Origin: Sweltsa coloradensis
Lineage: Eukaryota > Arthropoda > Insecta > Plecoptera > Chloroperlidae
Direction of reading: 5' to 3'
NCBI GenBank assembly: GCA_024449915.1
Contig: JAMZAV010005023.1
Location: 1 to 64,000, forward strand
DNA length: 64,000 nucleotides
The notes under the pieces are model-generated. The model had not been told where the DNA came from. It ran no database searches and saw only the letters and a program-made list of their open reading frames with translations. Of the stretch, positions 33,470-44,168 are shown piece by piece. A program made the position numbers and the translations under genes. Position 1 is the stretch's first letter; every line of letters starts with the position of its first letter.

Positions 33470-33665
33470 ATTCTAAGTTTCAGAGGATTTTCGAAGTCCC
33501 TCCAATTTTTATCAAGATCGCATAAAATGCTGTTTTGACCGGTATGAGAGCGAACAAACAGACAAAAAAAAAAGCAAAAACAAACAAACAAAAAACCACA
33601 ACGATATAATTTTTTTTTTTGGGGCGGACAGTGACAATTGAAGTCTTCGCTTCGCTCATCCAATA
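33470..33665 (+). repeat. G repeat, copy 1
   Basis: Order: TTTCAGAGGATTTTCGAAG, CGAACAAACAGAC, A/CAAA-rich tract, then TCTTCGCTTCGCTC. Related copies at 41505 (minus) and 45560 (plus). No coding sequence. Confidence 0.45.
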
Positions 33666-34204
33666 AGACAGGTGTTTAAACTGCAAAGAAATGTAGGCTA
33701 TACAAACCACAATCCAGGTGTGCTAATTACTGCTGTGATAAGTGCAGGGCGAAATTGGTATAAAACAGATTATCGCAAATCTTTAATACGATCCAGTGGC
33801 CCGTGACTGTCCAGTATCGTGTTGATTTACATTGTGAACGAAGGCGGTGAGTCCAACAAGCCGATGCCAGTGTTTGCTTTTTGTTTCTTCTGTGATAAGT
33901 TTCAGGCTTCGGTGTTCATAGAGCCTAGCATTTGAGGTCGGAATGAATATTTATTTACATCTTTGTATTAAAAAATCAGGAATCTACAGAGCTCGTGTTC
34001 TTAATACATTAAAGTCCTCGTCGCACAGAGAATCATTGGACTTGATCTGTGAACCACCTAGGACCCGGGAGAAGATTCCAGCATCGCTCTGCCCAGCAAC
34101 CGAGGTTTCTACAAAACCCAGCTTAGTTGGCGTGTTTGGCGTCCTTGATACAAGAAATAACTCAGATGGGAGTGTAACTCGTGACTTTGTTTGTCGTGGT
34201 TTGA
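33666..34204. other. Unassigned stretch
   Basis: Moderate-length overlapping frames on both strands (33943-34346) without recognisable motifs. The 3' part is S sequence. Confidence 0.3.
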
Positions 34205-34295
34205 GCACCCCATACCCCCCCCCCATTAACCGTGGCTGGTTCTGACCAGCATGGGATTTTTTCCTTTCTCGCACAATCACCAGTATGTAGGGGAG
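34205..34295 (+). mobile_element. S tail fragment
   Basis: CGTGGCTGGTTCTGACCAGC hairpin, then loses similarity. Confidence 0.55.
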
Positions 34296-34530
34296 TAGGG
34301 GATTAATCGTCGTCTGGGATTGGACCTCCTCCACCTTCCATGACACGACTTATGGACGACATGAAACGTTGACAAAAGCATGACTCAACGAGCTGCGAAC
34401 CTCGCCTTTACTCCCTGACCCTAGCTGGTTTCTGACCAGCATGGGATTTTTCCTCCTATGTCTATTAGGATAGGGTTATTGCATATGACCTTACGGTTGA
34501 CGCGCCCTTAATCCAGCGAAACAAATATCT
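34296..34530 (+). mobile_element. S element, 5'-truncated
   Basis: AATCGTCGTCTGGGATTGG, CATGACACGAC, AGCTGGTTTCTGACCAGC, ACGGTTGACGCGCCCTTAA. Confidence 0.6.
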
Positions 34531-34644
34531 CTCAAAGCACACAAGATAGGAGAACCGCATGTATCATTGCCTTCGGTCTACAATGTGACACCTCAATGTA
34601 GTGGACCGTGTGCCCTCGTCATCCCAACTTTAATGATATTATTT

Positions 34645-34725
34645 TTTTGGCCGTCTATTCTATTCAGTAAAAAAAACTGATTTACAGAATGAGTACAACT
34701 AAATTAAATCTAATAACTAAATTCA
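34645..34725 (-). mobile_element. CR1-like LINE 3' end fragment
   Basis: CGTCTATTCTATTCAG and ACTGATTTACA match the minus-strand 3' end seen at 53930-53990, diverged. Confidence 0.45.
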
Positions 34726-35169
34726 AGCACATCAGGAGCAATAATAACAAATTCGAACTGAATATTAAATTGATATTATTTAATAATGAATGGTCTTGAA
34801 GTCTTTCAATAATACTTTTAATTTAAACAAACTATATTATTGTATCATTGGTTTTGATCTTTGGTAGAATTTTGTTTGCGTTTGGCAAACTTAAATTGCG
34901 TTTGTAGTCTGAACGATAATTTGTTTGTTATTGAGTTGTACTTTCATGTTTTTTAAACGGTTTCCGAATTTTACACCATCCCTATCAATTGTATTTTATG
35001 AAGGAAGTATCGGTTGACGCGTTGTTGGCCCGTTTATTACGTGGACGTTTCCCCAGTAGGCCTACACAATACCACGACGAGATATTAATCCATTATAATA
35101 GAAGTAAATTGAGAGTGGTTTGGACACACTACAACTTTTGGACTTTGATGGATTTTTAACAGCTACGAT
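34726..35169. other. Unassigned AT-rich stretch
   Basis: No recognised feature. Confidence 0.3.
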
Positions 35170-36215
35170 AGAGCCACACTTGACTCAGTAAGAAGTATTG
35201 GACCCCTTGAACTTCGATTACTTCAAGAAGAACGATCTCGCATTGAAGCACAAGGCGTTGCAGTAGATCCAGGTGTCTGCTGTTGGCTCCTCCACATTAT
35301 CTAAAACGTGTTGATGAAGAACAGCCACATTTCGTCTGTGTGTAGTGGCTCCTAGTGCTGCACTATCTCGCCCACGAAGTGTTCAATTGGTTAAGTCTGG
35401 TGATTTAGGTGGCCATTGAATTTTGTTTATACTGTTGCTGATTCACCAGTTCTTGAACCACATGAGCATGTGGACTGCACTTTTTATCTTGGACGAATTT
35501 TATCATTAGTTCAGGATATTGTACGGAACGCGTATGAAGCATTTTCGTCCTCTAAAACATTTACAATAATCCAAGAGTTCATTCTTGGACCTACCCTCAC
35601 AATGTGTCCCTGGAAAAGCAGCACACATCCAGCCCAAAACATCAGTGATATCCTTCCATGCGAGCTTAGGAGCAATGTCCTCTGGCTCGATCGAGTGTTC
35701 GTGGTCGCCATAGTCCTCACTGGTGCATCCTGCTCAATGCTGCAACACTTCTCGTCGCTAAAAACTACGTGTCACCAAAAATTCGGGCGGCTGGTTCACT
35801 GTATTCTAGGGCGAACTCCCAAACGTTTAATTTATGTAGCTCAGTGAGAATCTCCTTCTTTGCGGTATAAATTGTGGTGGCCGTCCGGCTTCATGCAGGC
35901 GTCGCCCAGACGTTTTTTTGGCTGAAATAGCTACATTCATTTCACGTAATATCAATAAGCGAAGTCAACGGGGCGCCTTCAAATGTGCAACTATGCTATC
36001 ACGACATCTCGTTGGTTAAGCGAATACGTCCGTTCTATGACGATTGGCCATCCCTCATTAGCCATCTTCCTTATACCTAGACACCCATTTTCACTAACAG
36101 TATCCACATGACAATCTAGTTGGATAGCTATATGTGTCTTATCATTCCACTTTGCCACGACCCTATCACCTACCCCCTTACCGTTTTCTTTAGCTCCCAA
36201 ATCTCCTGGATTCCG
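35170..36215 (-). pseudogene. Tc1/mariner-like transposase pseudogene
   Basis: Read from high to low coordinate: a helix-turn-helix segment (HIAIQLDCHVDTVSE, ~36120), RRLHEAG (~35890), FSDEK (~35755, first catalytic Asp region), GRISLMFWAG (~35650) and NSWIIVNVL (~35590). A WPPKSPDLT motif (~35410, where the family normally continues with the last catalytic residue) and ADTWIYC (~35270) follow. Multiple frameshifts and stops interrupt it. No terminal inverted repeats were identified, so element limits are approximate. Confidence 0.75.
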
Positions 36216-36431
36216 AGCATATTTGTAAATACTTTACAGGAGAATACACTATCAATATCATGACAAACCATGAACCATCACATGACAGTACGGCGGTGTT
36301 CATTGCAATAATTTCTCTGTAAAACAAAGTCGAAGCCTTCTTAATAACATTGTTTACATTTTAATTGGAAAACTTATAATCACCAAAACAACAGTAAAAA
36401 CAACAATAGTCAAATTAATAAATTACCTTTA

Positions 36432-36590
36432 CTGATAGTGTTTGTCCACAACAACAACATCACTGTTAAATCATGACTGTTTTGAATGTTGGCAATACTG
36501 TGTATTGGTGGAACAGCTTGTTTACATAAAGGACATTGTTTAGAATAGGTTTATATAATAAAATATGGATGAAATCCAAGTTGTTTTTCA
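36432..36590 (+). repeat. LTR-like repeat, copy 1
   Basis: TGATAGTGTTTGTCCACAAC through ATGGATGAAATCCAAGTTG. Collinear with 37561-37715, which lies where a Gypsy 3' LTR is expected. Confidence 0.55.
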
Positions 36591-36639
36591 TTGCGACGAT
36601 GATTAAGTAATATTATTGTTTCACTACAGTTTTAAGACA

Positions 36640-36792
36640 AAATGTAAGTACATGTTTGTAAAATCACGTGTATTATAACTTATCATCAAACATACCTGCA
36701 TTAAACCTCTTCTAATTTACTTTTTCATTCACAGCGGGGCGCCATATGAACCTAACCGGTCGAAGCGCCCTAGTTTTTTCTCACGTCGTCCG
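36640..36792 (+). mobile_element. LINE-A 3'UTR and tail
   Basis: CATCAAACATACCTGCATTA, TTCATTCACAGCGGGGCGCC, AACCGGTCGAAGCGCCC. 36793-37000 behind it has no recognised feature. Confidence 0.7.
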
Positions 36793-37002
36793 TGGTATTA
36801 AATTACGGACAGTTACGATTTCTGAACATCGATACATATACTCATTTCCATCGGACAGCGGTGGCAGAGATGAATGCAACGATTTGAGATTTTACTTGCA
36901 GTAAAGGCGTTACAAAGCCATGGTCCACAGGGCAAATGCTTCTTGACAGAATTGTTGAACAAGTTTCAAGACATTTGTTCAATTCAGTAGCACCCTGAGT
37001 CC

Positions 37003-37125
37003 CATGACTAACGTTCATTCTCGCCCATCCATCCCCACCCCACCCTTAGGCTAAAGAGTGGTGCATTATGACCTAACGGTTTGACGCGTCCCCCCTTAAT
37101 CAAATAAACACCAAAAAATCCGAAC
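37003..37125 (+). mobile_element. S element tail
   Basis: CCACCCTTAGGCTAAAGAG, GTGCATTATGACCTAACGG, TTAATCAAATAAAC. Confidence 0.65.
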
Positions 37126-37560
37126 CCAGGACGTAATGCCGAACAATCTAGGAAGAGCGAAAGACTTTAACATCCAAGTTGGAGATTCTGTGTTGCTGAG
37201 CAAGACCGTCAACGACAAACAGACCAAACTGTCATGATTCGCAGTACCGAAGGTCACAGCAAGACAGGGAACCACTTGCATCCATCTCCTCTGGTGCTAC
37301 TTATAAGCGAACACCGATTAACGTTCGGAACTAACGTGAACCCGGAGGTAAAGAGAGCGGGGCCACACTCGATTCAACCTTCATGAGTCTAACAGTGGTA
37401 CACACGAAGCCTCAGCGAAAGAGTCGTCCCAGGTGCGCCACCAAATAGAGCCGTGCTGGGAGAACTCCACCGAAAGAGTTTGCGTCGTTCAGCTAGGCTG
37501 GCTTCAAAGGGACCAATACCTACTTCAGAAAGATAACAGTTTCCCCTTGTGGGGCAAAGA
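37126..37560 (+). pseudogene. Gypsy-type integrase C-terminal remnant
   Basis: One frame reads AKDFNIQVGDSVLLSK (37160-37210), the GD-V-L signature of the integrase C-terminal beta-barrel in Gypsy/Ty3 pol. Another downstream frame has GATYKRTPINVRN (37285-37325), the usual next block. Stops and frameshifts interrupt it. A purine-rich GGGGCAAAGA directly precedes the LTR-like TGTTAG at 37561 and would be its polypurine tract. Confidence 0.55.
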
Positions 37561-37715
37561 TGTTAGTGTTTTGTCATACACCAACAACATCACTGTTAAA
37601 TCAGACTACTGAATGTTGGCATAACTGTGTATTGGTAGAATATCTTGTTACATAATGACATTGTTAGAATAGGTTTAGTGTGAGAAAATATGGATCGAAA
37701 TCCAGTTGTTTCAGG
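37561..37715 (+). repeat. LTR-like repeat, copy 2 (3' LTR position)
   Basis: Starts TGTTAGTG right after the polypurine-like tract and is similar to 36432-36590 (ACATCACTGTTAAATCA, GTGTATTGGT, AATAGGTTTA, ATATGGAT). The far LTR end is unclear. Confidence 0.55.
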
Positions 37716-37950
37716 GACCTATATGGTGGGGCTAAAATTTAACCAATTGGGGAATAAATTATTTAATAATGATTAAATAAAATAAATAGGGTCTGTATTC
37801 ATTCTCGTTTCAATAAACCTTTAACAGTCTAGAAGGCTTCCATCAATCGATAATGCAGTTCACAGGGCGAATATAAATAATGGCATCAAGAATTTGAATC
37901 ACGAGATGTCGGTGAAAGAGTTACTTTCAGACCTCTTGATTTATGTATGA

Positions 37951-38771
37951 CCCTGGGGCCGCGAAGTTTTGGAAAAATGCGTTTGCAGTCACCGCTGAAA
38001 ACGAGTGACTTGGAGGGTCACGTGCTACTCAAAACGTACGTTTTGGAAACCAAATGCCTAGTTTTGAAGTCATAACGCACGTTTCGAAACAGTAAGTTTC
38101 CAACCCACAGGCCGAAAAGCTCGTGGTTTTGATGATTAGTGATATATGTCATCGCCGCCTATGATTCACTTACGAATCCTTTTTAGTTATTTTTCAGGAA
38201 TGTGTGCATAGCATTATAATGGCCGGGACTTTGATTTATTCTTTGTCATTCGTTAATTCACATTGTTAGAAAGTAATAATGGATTTTTATTTATTTATTT
38301 TCATTTATTTATTTATTTATTTAACTTCTATTCCTATTCGGTTATAAAACTGATTTCAAAGGAGGACAACTTACAAAGGAGACAACCGTTATCTTTGTAT
38401 ATCTGTTTACCTATTTTTTAATTACGCCTTACTATGTATCATGATACACTCGAGAATTGACTGTCTACACTAATGAAAAGCCATCGTAATCGTAGGCAAT
38501 TGTTTTTCACCATGGTTTCCTCTTTTTAGCGCTAGCGCGCTAGCGGTAATATACGCAATTCTGATTGTTGGGGATGTTTTACATTCACAAACTTTTCACT
38601 GTGTCGAACAATCAGCACCGATGACTAACAGCAACACCCATCTTCCCACAACCGTACTTTTGATTTTCAAAACTAGCAATTTACTCAAGTCACCAAATGA
38701 GGTGGGATAGGTAATAACCGTTTTGACGGTGGCTTAAGGCTGCAAACGCATTTTTCAAAACTTGGTCCCGT
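37951..38771. mobile_element. MITE-like element with ~60 bp inverted ends
   Basis: Left GAAGTTTTGGAAAAATGCG...TTTGCAG and right CTGCAAACGCA...TTTTTCAAAACTTGG are inverted. CACCG and AAAACG follow inward on both sides. No transposase. Target duplication not resolved. Confidence 0.6.
38284..38395 (-). mobile_element. CR1-like LINE 3' end inside MITE
   Basis: (TTTA)n then AACTTCTATTCCTATTCGG and GGAGGACAAC. The orientation shows the TAAA tail of a minus-strand, severely 5'-truncated copy. Confidence 0.65.
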
Positions 38772-39929
38772 GCGTACAATATCTACAAAGAATCAATCAT
38801 CGTCACATTCGTCCGCGCGAGGGAGACCAGAAATTGATCTTTGATAAACAATTAACGAAATAACTATTTGTTATTGGCCACCAAGAATCATTTAGTGTTA
38901 GTAAATCTCTGCATGGGCGTGTATCAAATCTCATTTACGTTTTTACGATATTATATTTTAAGTAGCGGAATTTCTGTGATTCGTTTTCTTTGAGATTCGG
39001 AAACATTACTATTTTGACGTAGATATAATTATTCCATGCTTTTCTTTCAAATAAACTTTTTCTCTAAGATCAACGGTTTCGAGCCACCTGGCCGCACGTA
39101 CATCGAGTGAATTCGATTTTCCCAACTACCAGCGGCCCCGGCACCTCCAAAAATTCACATCGAAAGTTTACACTCTTGGTCTTTCTACTCTTGACGACAC
39201 CTAGGGCTCTTAAAATTTGACACATAACCTTGTCTACCGTGTCATTCGGATTACCATGATGGGACGCGCTCCAGGTAGGGCCACTTCGTGCCTCCGACGC
39301 CAGGCGTCCGCGTGGGCGTCGCGCGGCGCAGGGAGCAAAAGGTTCTTTCATATGGGTTACTTGCGGATCGTGTACGCGTGTTAATTTCACCATTCCCACT
39401 CTATTTTTACAAAGTGAAATTCCGTTTTCTAAACTCGCAATTTTACCTCGACCCGGCGCCTCCACCAAATCTCTTCGAAAAATTCACTACTTTCGCTTTT
39501 TTTTCTACGCCCTAGCCGACCAGCTAGGAGGCGTAAAATTTGACAGAGTACTCTCTAGGTATAACGTCTTGGGACTATACAAACCGTCCCCGGTACCGGC
39601 GTTTTCCGAGCGGTCATCGCCGGAGAGTCGGCCACTGCCAGGGTGCGTCCGGGTCGTTCGCGCCGTTGAATGTTATCGGAATTTCGACTTGTGTCAAAAT
39701 GTGATTTGAGTAACTCACTTAATAGGACCAAAAGGCAGAGTGCATTAGCTAAGGTCGTGCAATACACCACCATTACCTAAGTTTAACATAACAGATCTGT
39801 TTGCTGTTGTCTCGTTGTTTGCTAAGTCGGCATCACTGGCGATCCGAGTATCATTTTGTCCAAACTGCTGTTGCTTGCCTGAATCAAGAAGCTGGAATTT
39901 ATTAATGGCCAACTGTTGAGCAGATTCTG
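38772..39929. other. Unassigned stretch
   Basis: No recognised repeat. A 132-codon minus frame (39070-39468) and an overlapping 75-codon plus frame have no family motif. AAAATTTGACA occurs at about 39210 and 39534 within weakly similar context. Confidence 0.3.
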
Positions 39930-39930
39930 C

Positions 39931-40315
39931 CCCCCGTCTGGCCCGGGGTAGATTTGGCACCAGAGCATGGCTAATGCTAATCGTAAAAGGACGTTTCAAG
40001 CGAAAAGTCCACCTCGCAACATTCAGCTAGTAAGAGCGGAGTATCTTACTCTTCCCCAAACTAGAGGCGAAGCTCTGGCAACCGTACGTCGGGGACAACG
40101 CCCCCTTCCCTTGACTACGCCCCCGGCGACGATGAAAATGACACCAACGAACTATGACAAAGACGATGACGAGAGAAACCCCCCTTCCTCCCCTTACCCG
40201 TGGCTGTTTCTGACCAGCATGGTCCCTTCATCTACTTCCCCACCCCCCCTTAGGCTAGAGTGGTGCATAAAGACTACGGTTTTGACGGCGTCCTAATCCA
40301 CAATAAACAAAAAAA
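39931..40315 (+). mobile_element. S element, full length
   Basis: CCCCCCGTCTGGCCCGGGG to CGGCGTCCTAATCC. First of three S copies in a row. Confidence 0.85.
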
Positions 40316-40647
40316 CTTTCCTGATCGTTTAAGGCGATTCAAGAGAAAAAGTCCCCTCGCAACACCATCTGTAGAAGATTAGTATTTTACTCCCCGAAAA
40401 TAGAGCGACTCTGGCAATCGGTCGTCGCGGACAACGCCCCCGTTCCCTTGCCGACCCCCTAGCGGACGATGACAGGGACAACGACGATGCAAAGACGATG
40501 AACGTCCGCCGACGTGAGCAACCACCCTTCCACCCTTACCCGTTGCTGGTTCTGACCAGCCCCCTTGGGCCCCTCCTCCCTTCCCCCCTTAGCTAGAGTG
40601 GTGCATTATGACCTTACGGTTGACCGCGTCTTAAATCCAAATAAACC
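40316..40647 (+). mobile_element. S element, slightly 5'-truncated
   Basis: Starts at CTGATCGTTTAAGGCGATTC, missing the first ~55 bp, and ends TCTTAAATCCAAATAAACC. Confidence 0.8.
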
Positions 40648-40728
40648 TTCATTGGATTGTTATGCTGGCGAGGCTGGTCTATTTCACGACCAAAGTTTAT
40701 TCAGACGTTCTCGTTATACGTGGATATT

Positions 40729-41116
40729 CCCCGTCTGAGCCCGGGTAGAATTGTGACCAAGAGCATGGCTCTGCTAAATCGAAAAGCGATTTAAGAGAAA
40801 AGTCCACCTCGCAAACATCGATTATAAGAAAGTTAGTTTTAGTACTCCCGCGAAAATAGAGGCGAGCTCTGGCAATCCGTCGTCGGGGACCTTGCCCTCT
40901 TCCCTTGACGACCCCCTAGCCGACGATGACAATGACACCCAACTAACGATGCAAAGACGATGACGTCCGCACGTGAAGAAACCACCTTCCACCCTTACCT
41001 GTGGCTGGTTCTGACCAGCAATGGGCCCCTCTCACCCACCCCCCCTCCTCTATATGTTAGATGTAGTGGCATTGATGTCCTAACGCTTTGACGCGTCCTT
41101 AATACAATAACCAAAA
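40729..41116 (+). mobile_element. S element with perfect 13 bp target-site duplication
   Basis: Begins exactly CCCCGTCTGAGCCCGGG and ends ACAATAACCAAAA. ATACGTGGATATT lies on both sides (40716-40728 and 41117-41129). This fixes both ends of the S unit (388 bp here) and shows target-primed retrotransposition. Despite the perfect duplication the body carries many indels. Confidence 0.92.
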
Positions 41117-41214
41117 ATACGTGGATATTGGCAACAATGTGGTTTGACACAGTTTTGCAAATGCTTGGTCACCTTGTTGGCGATAAGGTATACACCACTT
41201 CAAGTACTATGCGA

Positions 41215-41420
41215 AATCCCAATCAGCAATAATGGCATTCCGATGATCATTTTGATTGGATGTTGAATTTGCGGGTGTTCGCAATGTCCATCCACCGATT
41301 GCTATATTTACTTTTAAAAAATCTTGATCTTTGGTTGTTCGTTCACTTTCGATTGCGTCGGTTCCTACGGGTTGGCTTGGTGTACTTTGCAAACTGTCCC
41401 CCACTGAAATCATTAACGAC
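41215..41420 (+). mobile_element. SINE-T distal core without tRNA head
   Basis: GCGGGTGTTCGCAATGTCC, CCACCGATTG, ATCTTTGGTTGTTCG and GATTGCGTC match 60550-60660 of the SINE-T copy. No tRNA-like head upstream. Confidence 0.5.
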
Positions 41421-41504
41421 TGAAGCTAGAAGACTCGAAATACAAGATTTCTCTCCTTTCTTTAGTTATTAATTCACTTTTTTATTTATAAAACAAAAAC
41501 TAAT

Positions 41505-41700
41505 AATATCATCAATTCATTTTTAGAGCGAGCGAAGCGAGCCGTTTCCATTGACTCAGGCCGGAAAAAATAGTCAATGGTTTTGTTTTTTGTTTTTTTT
41601 TTGTGTTTTTTTTTTTGTTTGTTTGTTTTTTTGTTTGTATTCTCGGTTCTCGCGATAACGTTCGAACGGGGGCTCGGATCGAGTTGAATTTTCACCATCC
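41505..41700 (-). repeat. G repeat, copy 2
   Basis: GAGCGAGCGAAGCGAGC at one end, T/G-rich tract, then GATCGAGTTGAATTTTCACC. The complement of the order seen at 33470. Confidence 0.45.
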
Positions 41701-42266
41701 AGCAAGCTTTGTTCCTCGATTGAATGCCATTAGTTTTTGTGGCAAAATCGTTTAAAAAGTTAAAAAAGTTACTAAGTTAATCGAAGTGTTTTTTTTCAAC
41801 TTCACGCGACAAAATCTGAGATAGCCAATCATTTTAGAATGTCCGTCCGGTCACGAATATGTTAATTTTATTTTGTTCCGATAAGTATGTAGATGGAAAT
41901 TGCATTATAACAAGTACGATTACCATGGCAACCGGAAAGTCGTGCAAGCTTTTTTTGGCTCATGATAAGCGGTCGAACGGTGGCTCAGATCGAGTTGAAA
42001 TTTCACCAATCCGCAAGCTTTTATTCTCGATTTGACTGCCATTAGTTTTGTGCAAAATCGTTCAAAAAGTAAAAAGTTACATTAAATTAATCGAAAGTTT
42101 TTGTTTTTCAAACTCAACGGCGACAAAATCTGAGATAGCCAAATCATTTAGAATGTCCGTCCGGTCACGAATATGTTAATTTTATTTTGATCCGATAAGT
42201 AGTGTAGATGGAAATTACATTATAACAAAAGTAACGTTGCCATGGCAACGAAAAGACGCGCGAAGT
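41645..42266. repeat. Two-unit tandem repeat, ~310 bp period
   Basis: Unit 1 (about 41645-41950) and unit 2 (41955-42266) share GATCGAGTTGAA, TGCCATTAGTTTT, AATCTGAGATAGCC, GAATGTCCGTCCGGTCACG, AATATGTTAATTTTATTTTG and CCATGGCAAC. No open frame spans it. 42267-42547 has no recognised feature. Confidence 0.8.
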
Positions 42267-42547
42267 TTCTAATGCACTGCCACCTAGAAGTAATCAAAAT
42301 ACTTTCGAGGAAGCAGTCTATTAATTGTCAACAAAGAGTTTAAAAAGTTTTCCCAAGGAGTCAAGGTCCTCTAGATGGCGGTGGATTTTAAAGTAAAGAT
42401 TTAAACACGGGTTTACCAAAATACCTTGGCAATAATAAATAATACTGGAAACGCGAACGTCGTAAATTTTAAAATTTAAAAAAATGTGCAATGTGGGTCT
42501 AGCTATAGCACGTGCTCGCTTATCAACGCGTCCAACTGAGCGTTTCC

Positions 42548-42615
42548 TAGTACAATATCACAGGCGTTGAAATATGACCATACCGGTTGAAGCGCCTTTG
42601 GTCCTCATGTCGTCA
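42548..42615 (+). mobile_element. LINE tail, minimal
   Basis: CAATATCACAGGCGTTGAAA, then ACCGGTTGAAGCGCC and CTCATGTCGTCA. Same GGCGTTG variant as 44101. Confidence 0.65.
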
Positions 42616-42725
42616 TTCAGCTGCACCTTCGATTCTTATCCATGTTCTCGACACAACGCCCCGTACTCACTCTCAAATGTGTATTTGACCGTACCTACTC
42701 TAAACCGTCCTCTGCCGACGTCCAC
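42616..42725 (+). pseudogene. LINE ORF1 5' fragment, copy 1
   Basis: ATGTTCTCGACACAACGCCCC and the following ~85 bp repeat the ORF1 start at 44185, with a 27 bp internal deletion. Cut off by an S element. Confidence 0.55.
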
Positions 42726-43084
42726 TGGGCCTTTGGTAGAATCTGGCCCAGTAAATCGCTCTGCTTATCGTAAAAGGCGATTCCAGAGAAATAGTCCAAC
42801 TCGCAAAAAACAGCAGTATGAAGGATAGTATTTTACTCCCGAAACTTGAGTTGAGCTCTGTCAATCGTCGTCTGGGACCTTGCCCCCTTACATTGACGAC
42901 CCCCACAACGACAATGAAGACGATGACATTACGAACGATGACAAAGACAATAACGAACGCCACGTGAGAAACCCCCTTACCACTCCATCCCCGTGGCTGG
43001 ATCTGAACAGCATTGGCTCCTCCTCCCAATATCCCCTAGGCTAGAGTTGCGCATTATGACCTAACGGTCGACGCGCCTTTAATA
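42726..43084 (+). mobile_element. S element
   Basis: TGGGCCTTTGGTAGAATC to TCGACGCGCCTTTAAT. Inserted in the ORF1 fragment. Confidence 0.75.
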
Positions 43085-43345
43085 AAGGAACAACAATTAT
43101 CACCCAATGTCATTTATTGAACAATATTTAATTTACATTATACACATTGAATTTGTTAATTTACAATCATTCAAATAAATAAAATAAAATTATTACTTTC
43201 AACACCATGATGTTGATTTCTTTTACACTAAGACAACAATACATTCAACAATCCCACTAAAAACTCATTTCATTCACTTTCAATATCACAGGCGGCGCAA
43301 TATGACTTAACCGGTCGAAGCGCCATAGATTCTCACAACGTCGTC
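43085..43345 (+). mobile_element. LINE-A 3'UTR and tail
   Basis: TTGAACAATATTTAATTTAC shared with 44870, TCAATATCACAGGCGGCGC, AACCGGTCGAAGCGCC. Confidence 0.7.
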
Positions 43346-43364
43346 CGGTCATCGTATGAGGTTT

Positions 43365-43640
43365 TGTGTCATACGTCGTCGTTTAATTTTATCCAATTCC
43401 TTTGGCGAGTTTCCCGACGACAGACCGACGACAAGGTCGACCACGACTTAATGACACCTCCATTCCTCTCCCTCCGTCCCTCGGCTAAGTCTGGGGTACA
43501 TTTCGCCAAAAGCAGGGAACGGCTATTTGTAAAAGGCGATTCGAGGGATAAAGTCCACCTCGCAAATATAAGCTAGTGTAGGGCAGTATACTTCCCGAAA
43601 CTAGAAGCGAGCTCTGGAAGTCGTCATCGGGGACACCTCT
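43365..43640 (+). mobile_element. S element, rearranged
   Basis: A GACGACAGACCGACGAC middle piece precedes a 5' piece (GTCTGGGGTACATTTCGCC to CATCGGGGACACC), so the S parts are out of order. Confidence 0.5.
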
Positions 43641-44168
43641 CATCCAGTTATGTGGCGCAAATAATAAAAAAAAAAAGTGTGATGCCTACACTGAATAAAA
43701 CATTCGTCCACCTACGTCTTGACTCTCACGAAGAGAAGAGGTGGTATTGTCAAGAATTGGAATGAGCCACACACGTCTAATTAACGGATGGATATCTCTA
43801 TTATTCCATGATGTACCTTTAACCGTTCATCATATGCTTAGTAGAATGAACCAAAATAATACTATGAAAACGAGCGCACGCAATTTGATTTTTCCCAGTC
43901 ATATGAAGAACTTTATCTTATGATAACTGCGACAAACCATCTAAATTCCTCATTCAGAGATATTTATTTATCAAAATTAAATTCACATCAAACACGTCTT
44001 TCCTTTTTTCATCCAATTAAATAATTTTTCTGTTGGTATTACTGTCATCTTTATAATTTTACTTTCTATAACAAACTTATTGAAGAATAAAATCAACTCA
44101 TTTAACAATATCACAGGCGTTGAAATATGACCAAACCGGTTTAAGCGCCCTAGGTCCTCATGTCGTCA
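43641..44168 (+). mobile_element. LINE-A 3' part
   Basis: GTGTGATGCCTACACTGA onwards, broken coding frames for RLSRREEVV and HHML regions, 3'UTR, then the GGCGTTGAAATATGACC hairpin variant and TCATGTCGTCA. Confidence 0.75.

Noticed and set aside
35416..35847. 143-codon plus-strand frame
   Set aside because: It is the antisense of the Tc1-like transposase, whose motifs read clearly on the minus strand.
39070..39468. 132-codon minus-strand frame
   Set aside because: No recognisable motif, overlapped by a plus-strand frame of similar quality; could be chance in GC-richer DNA.
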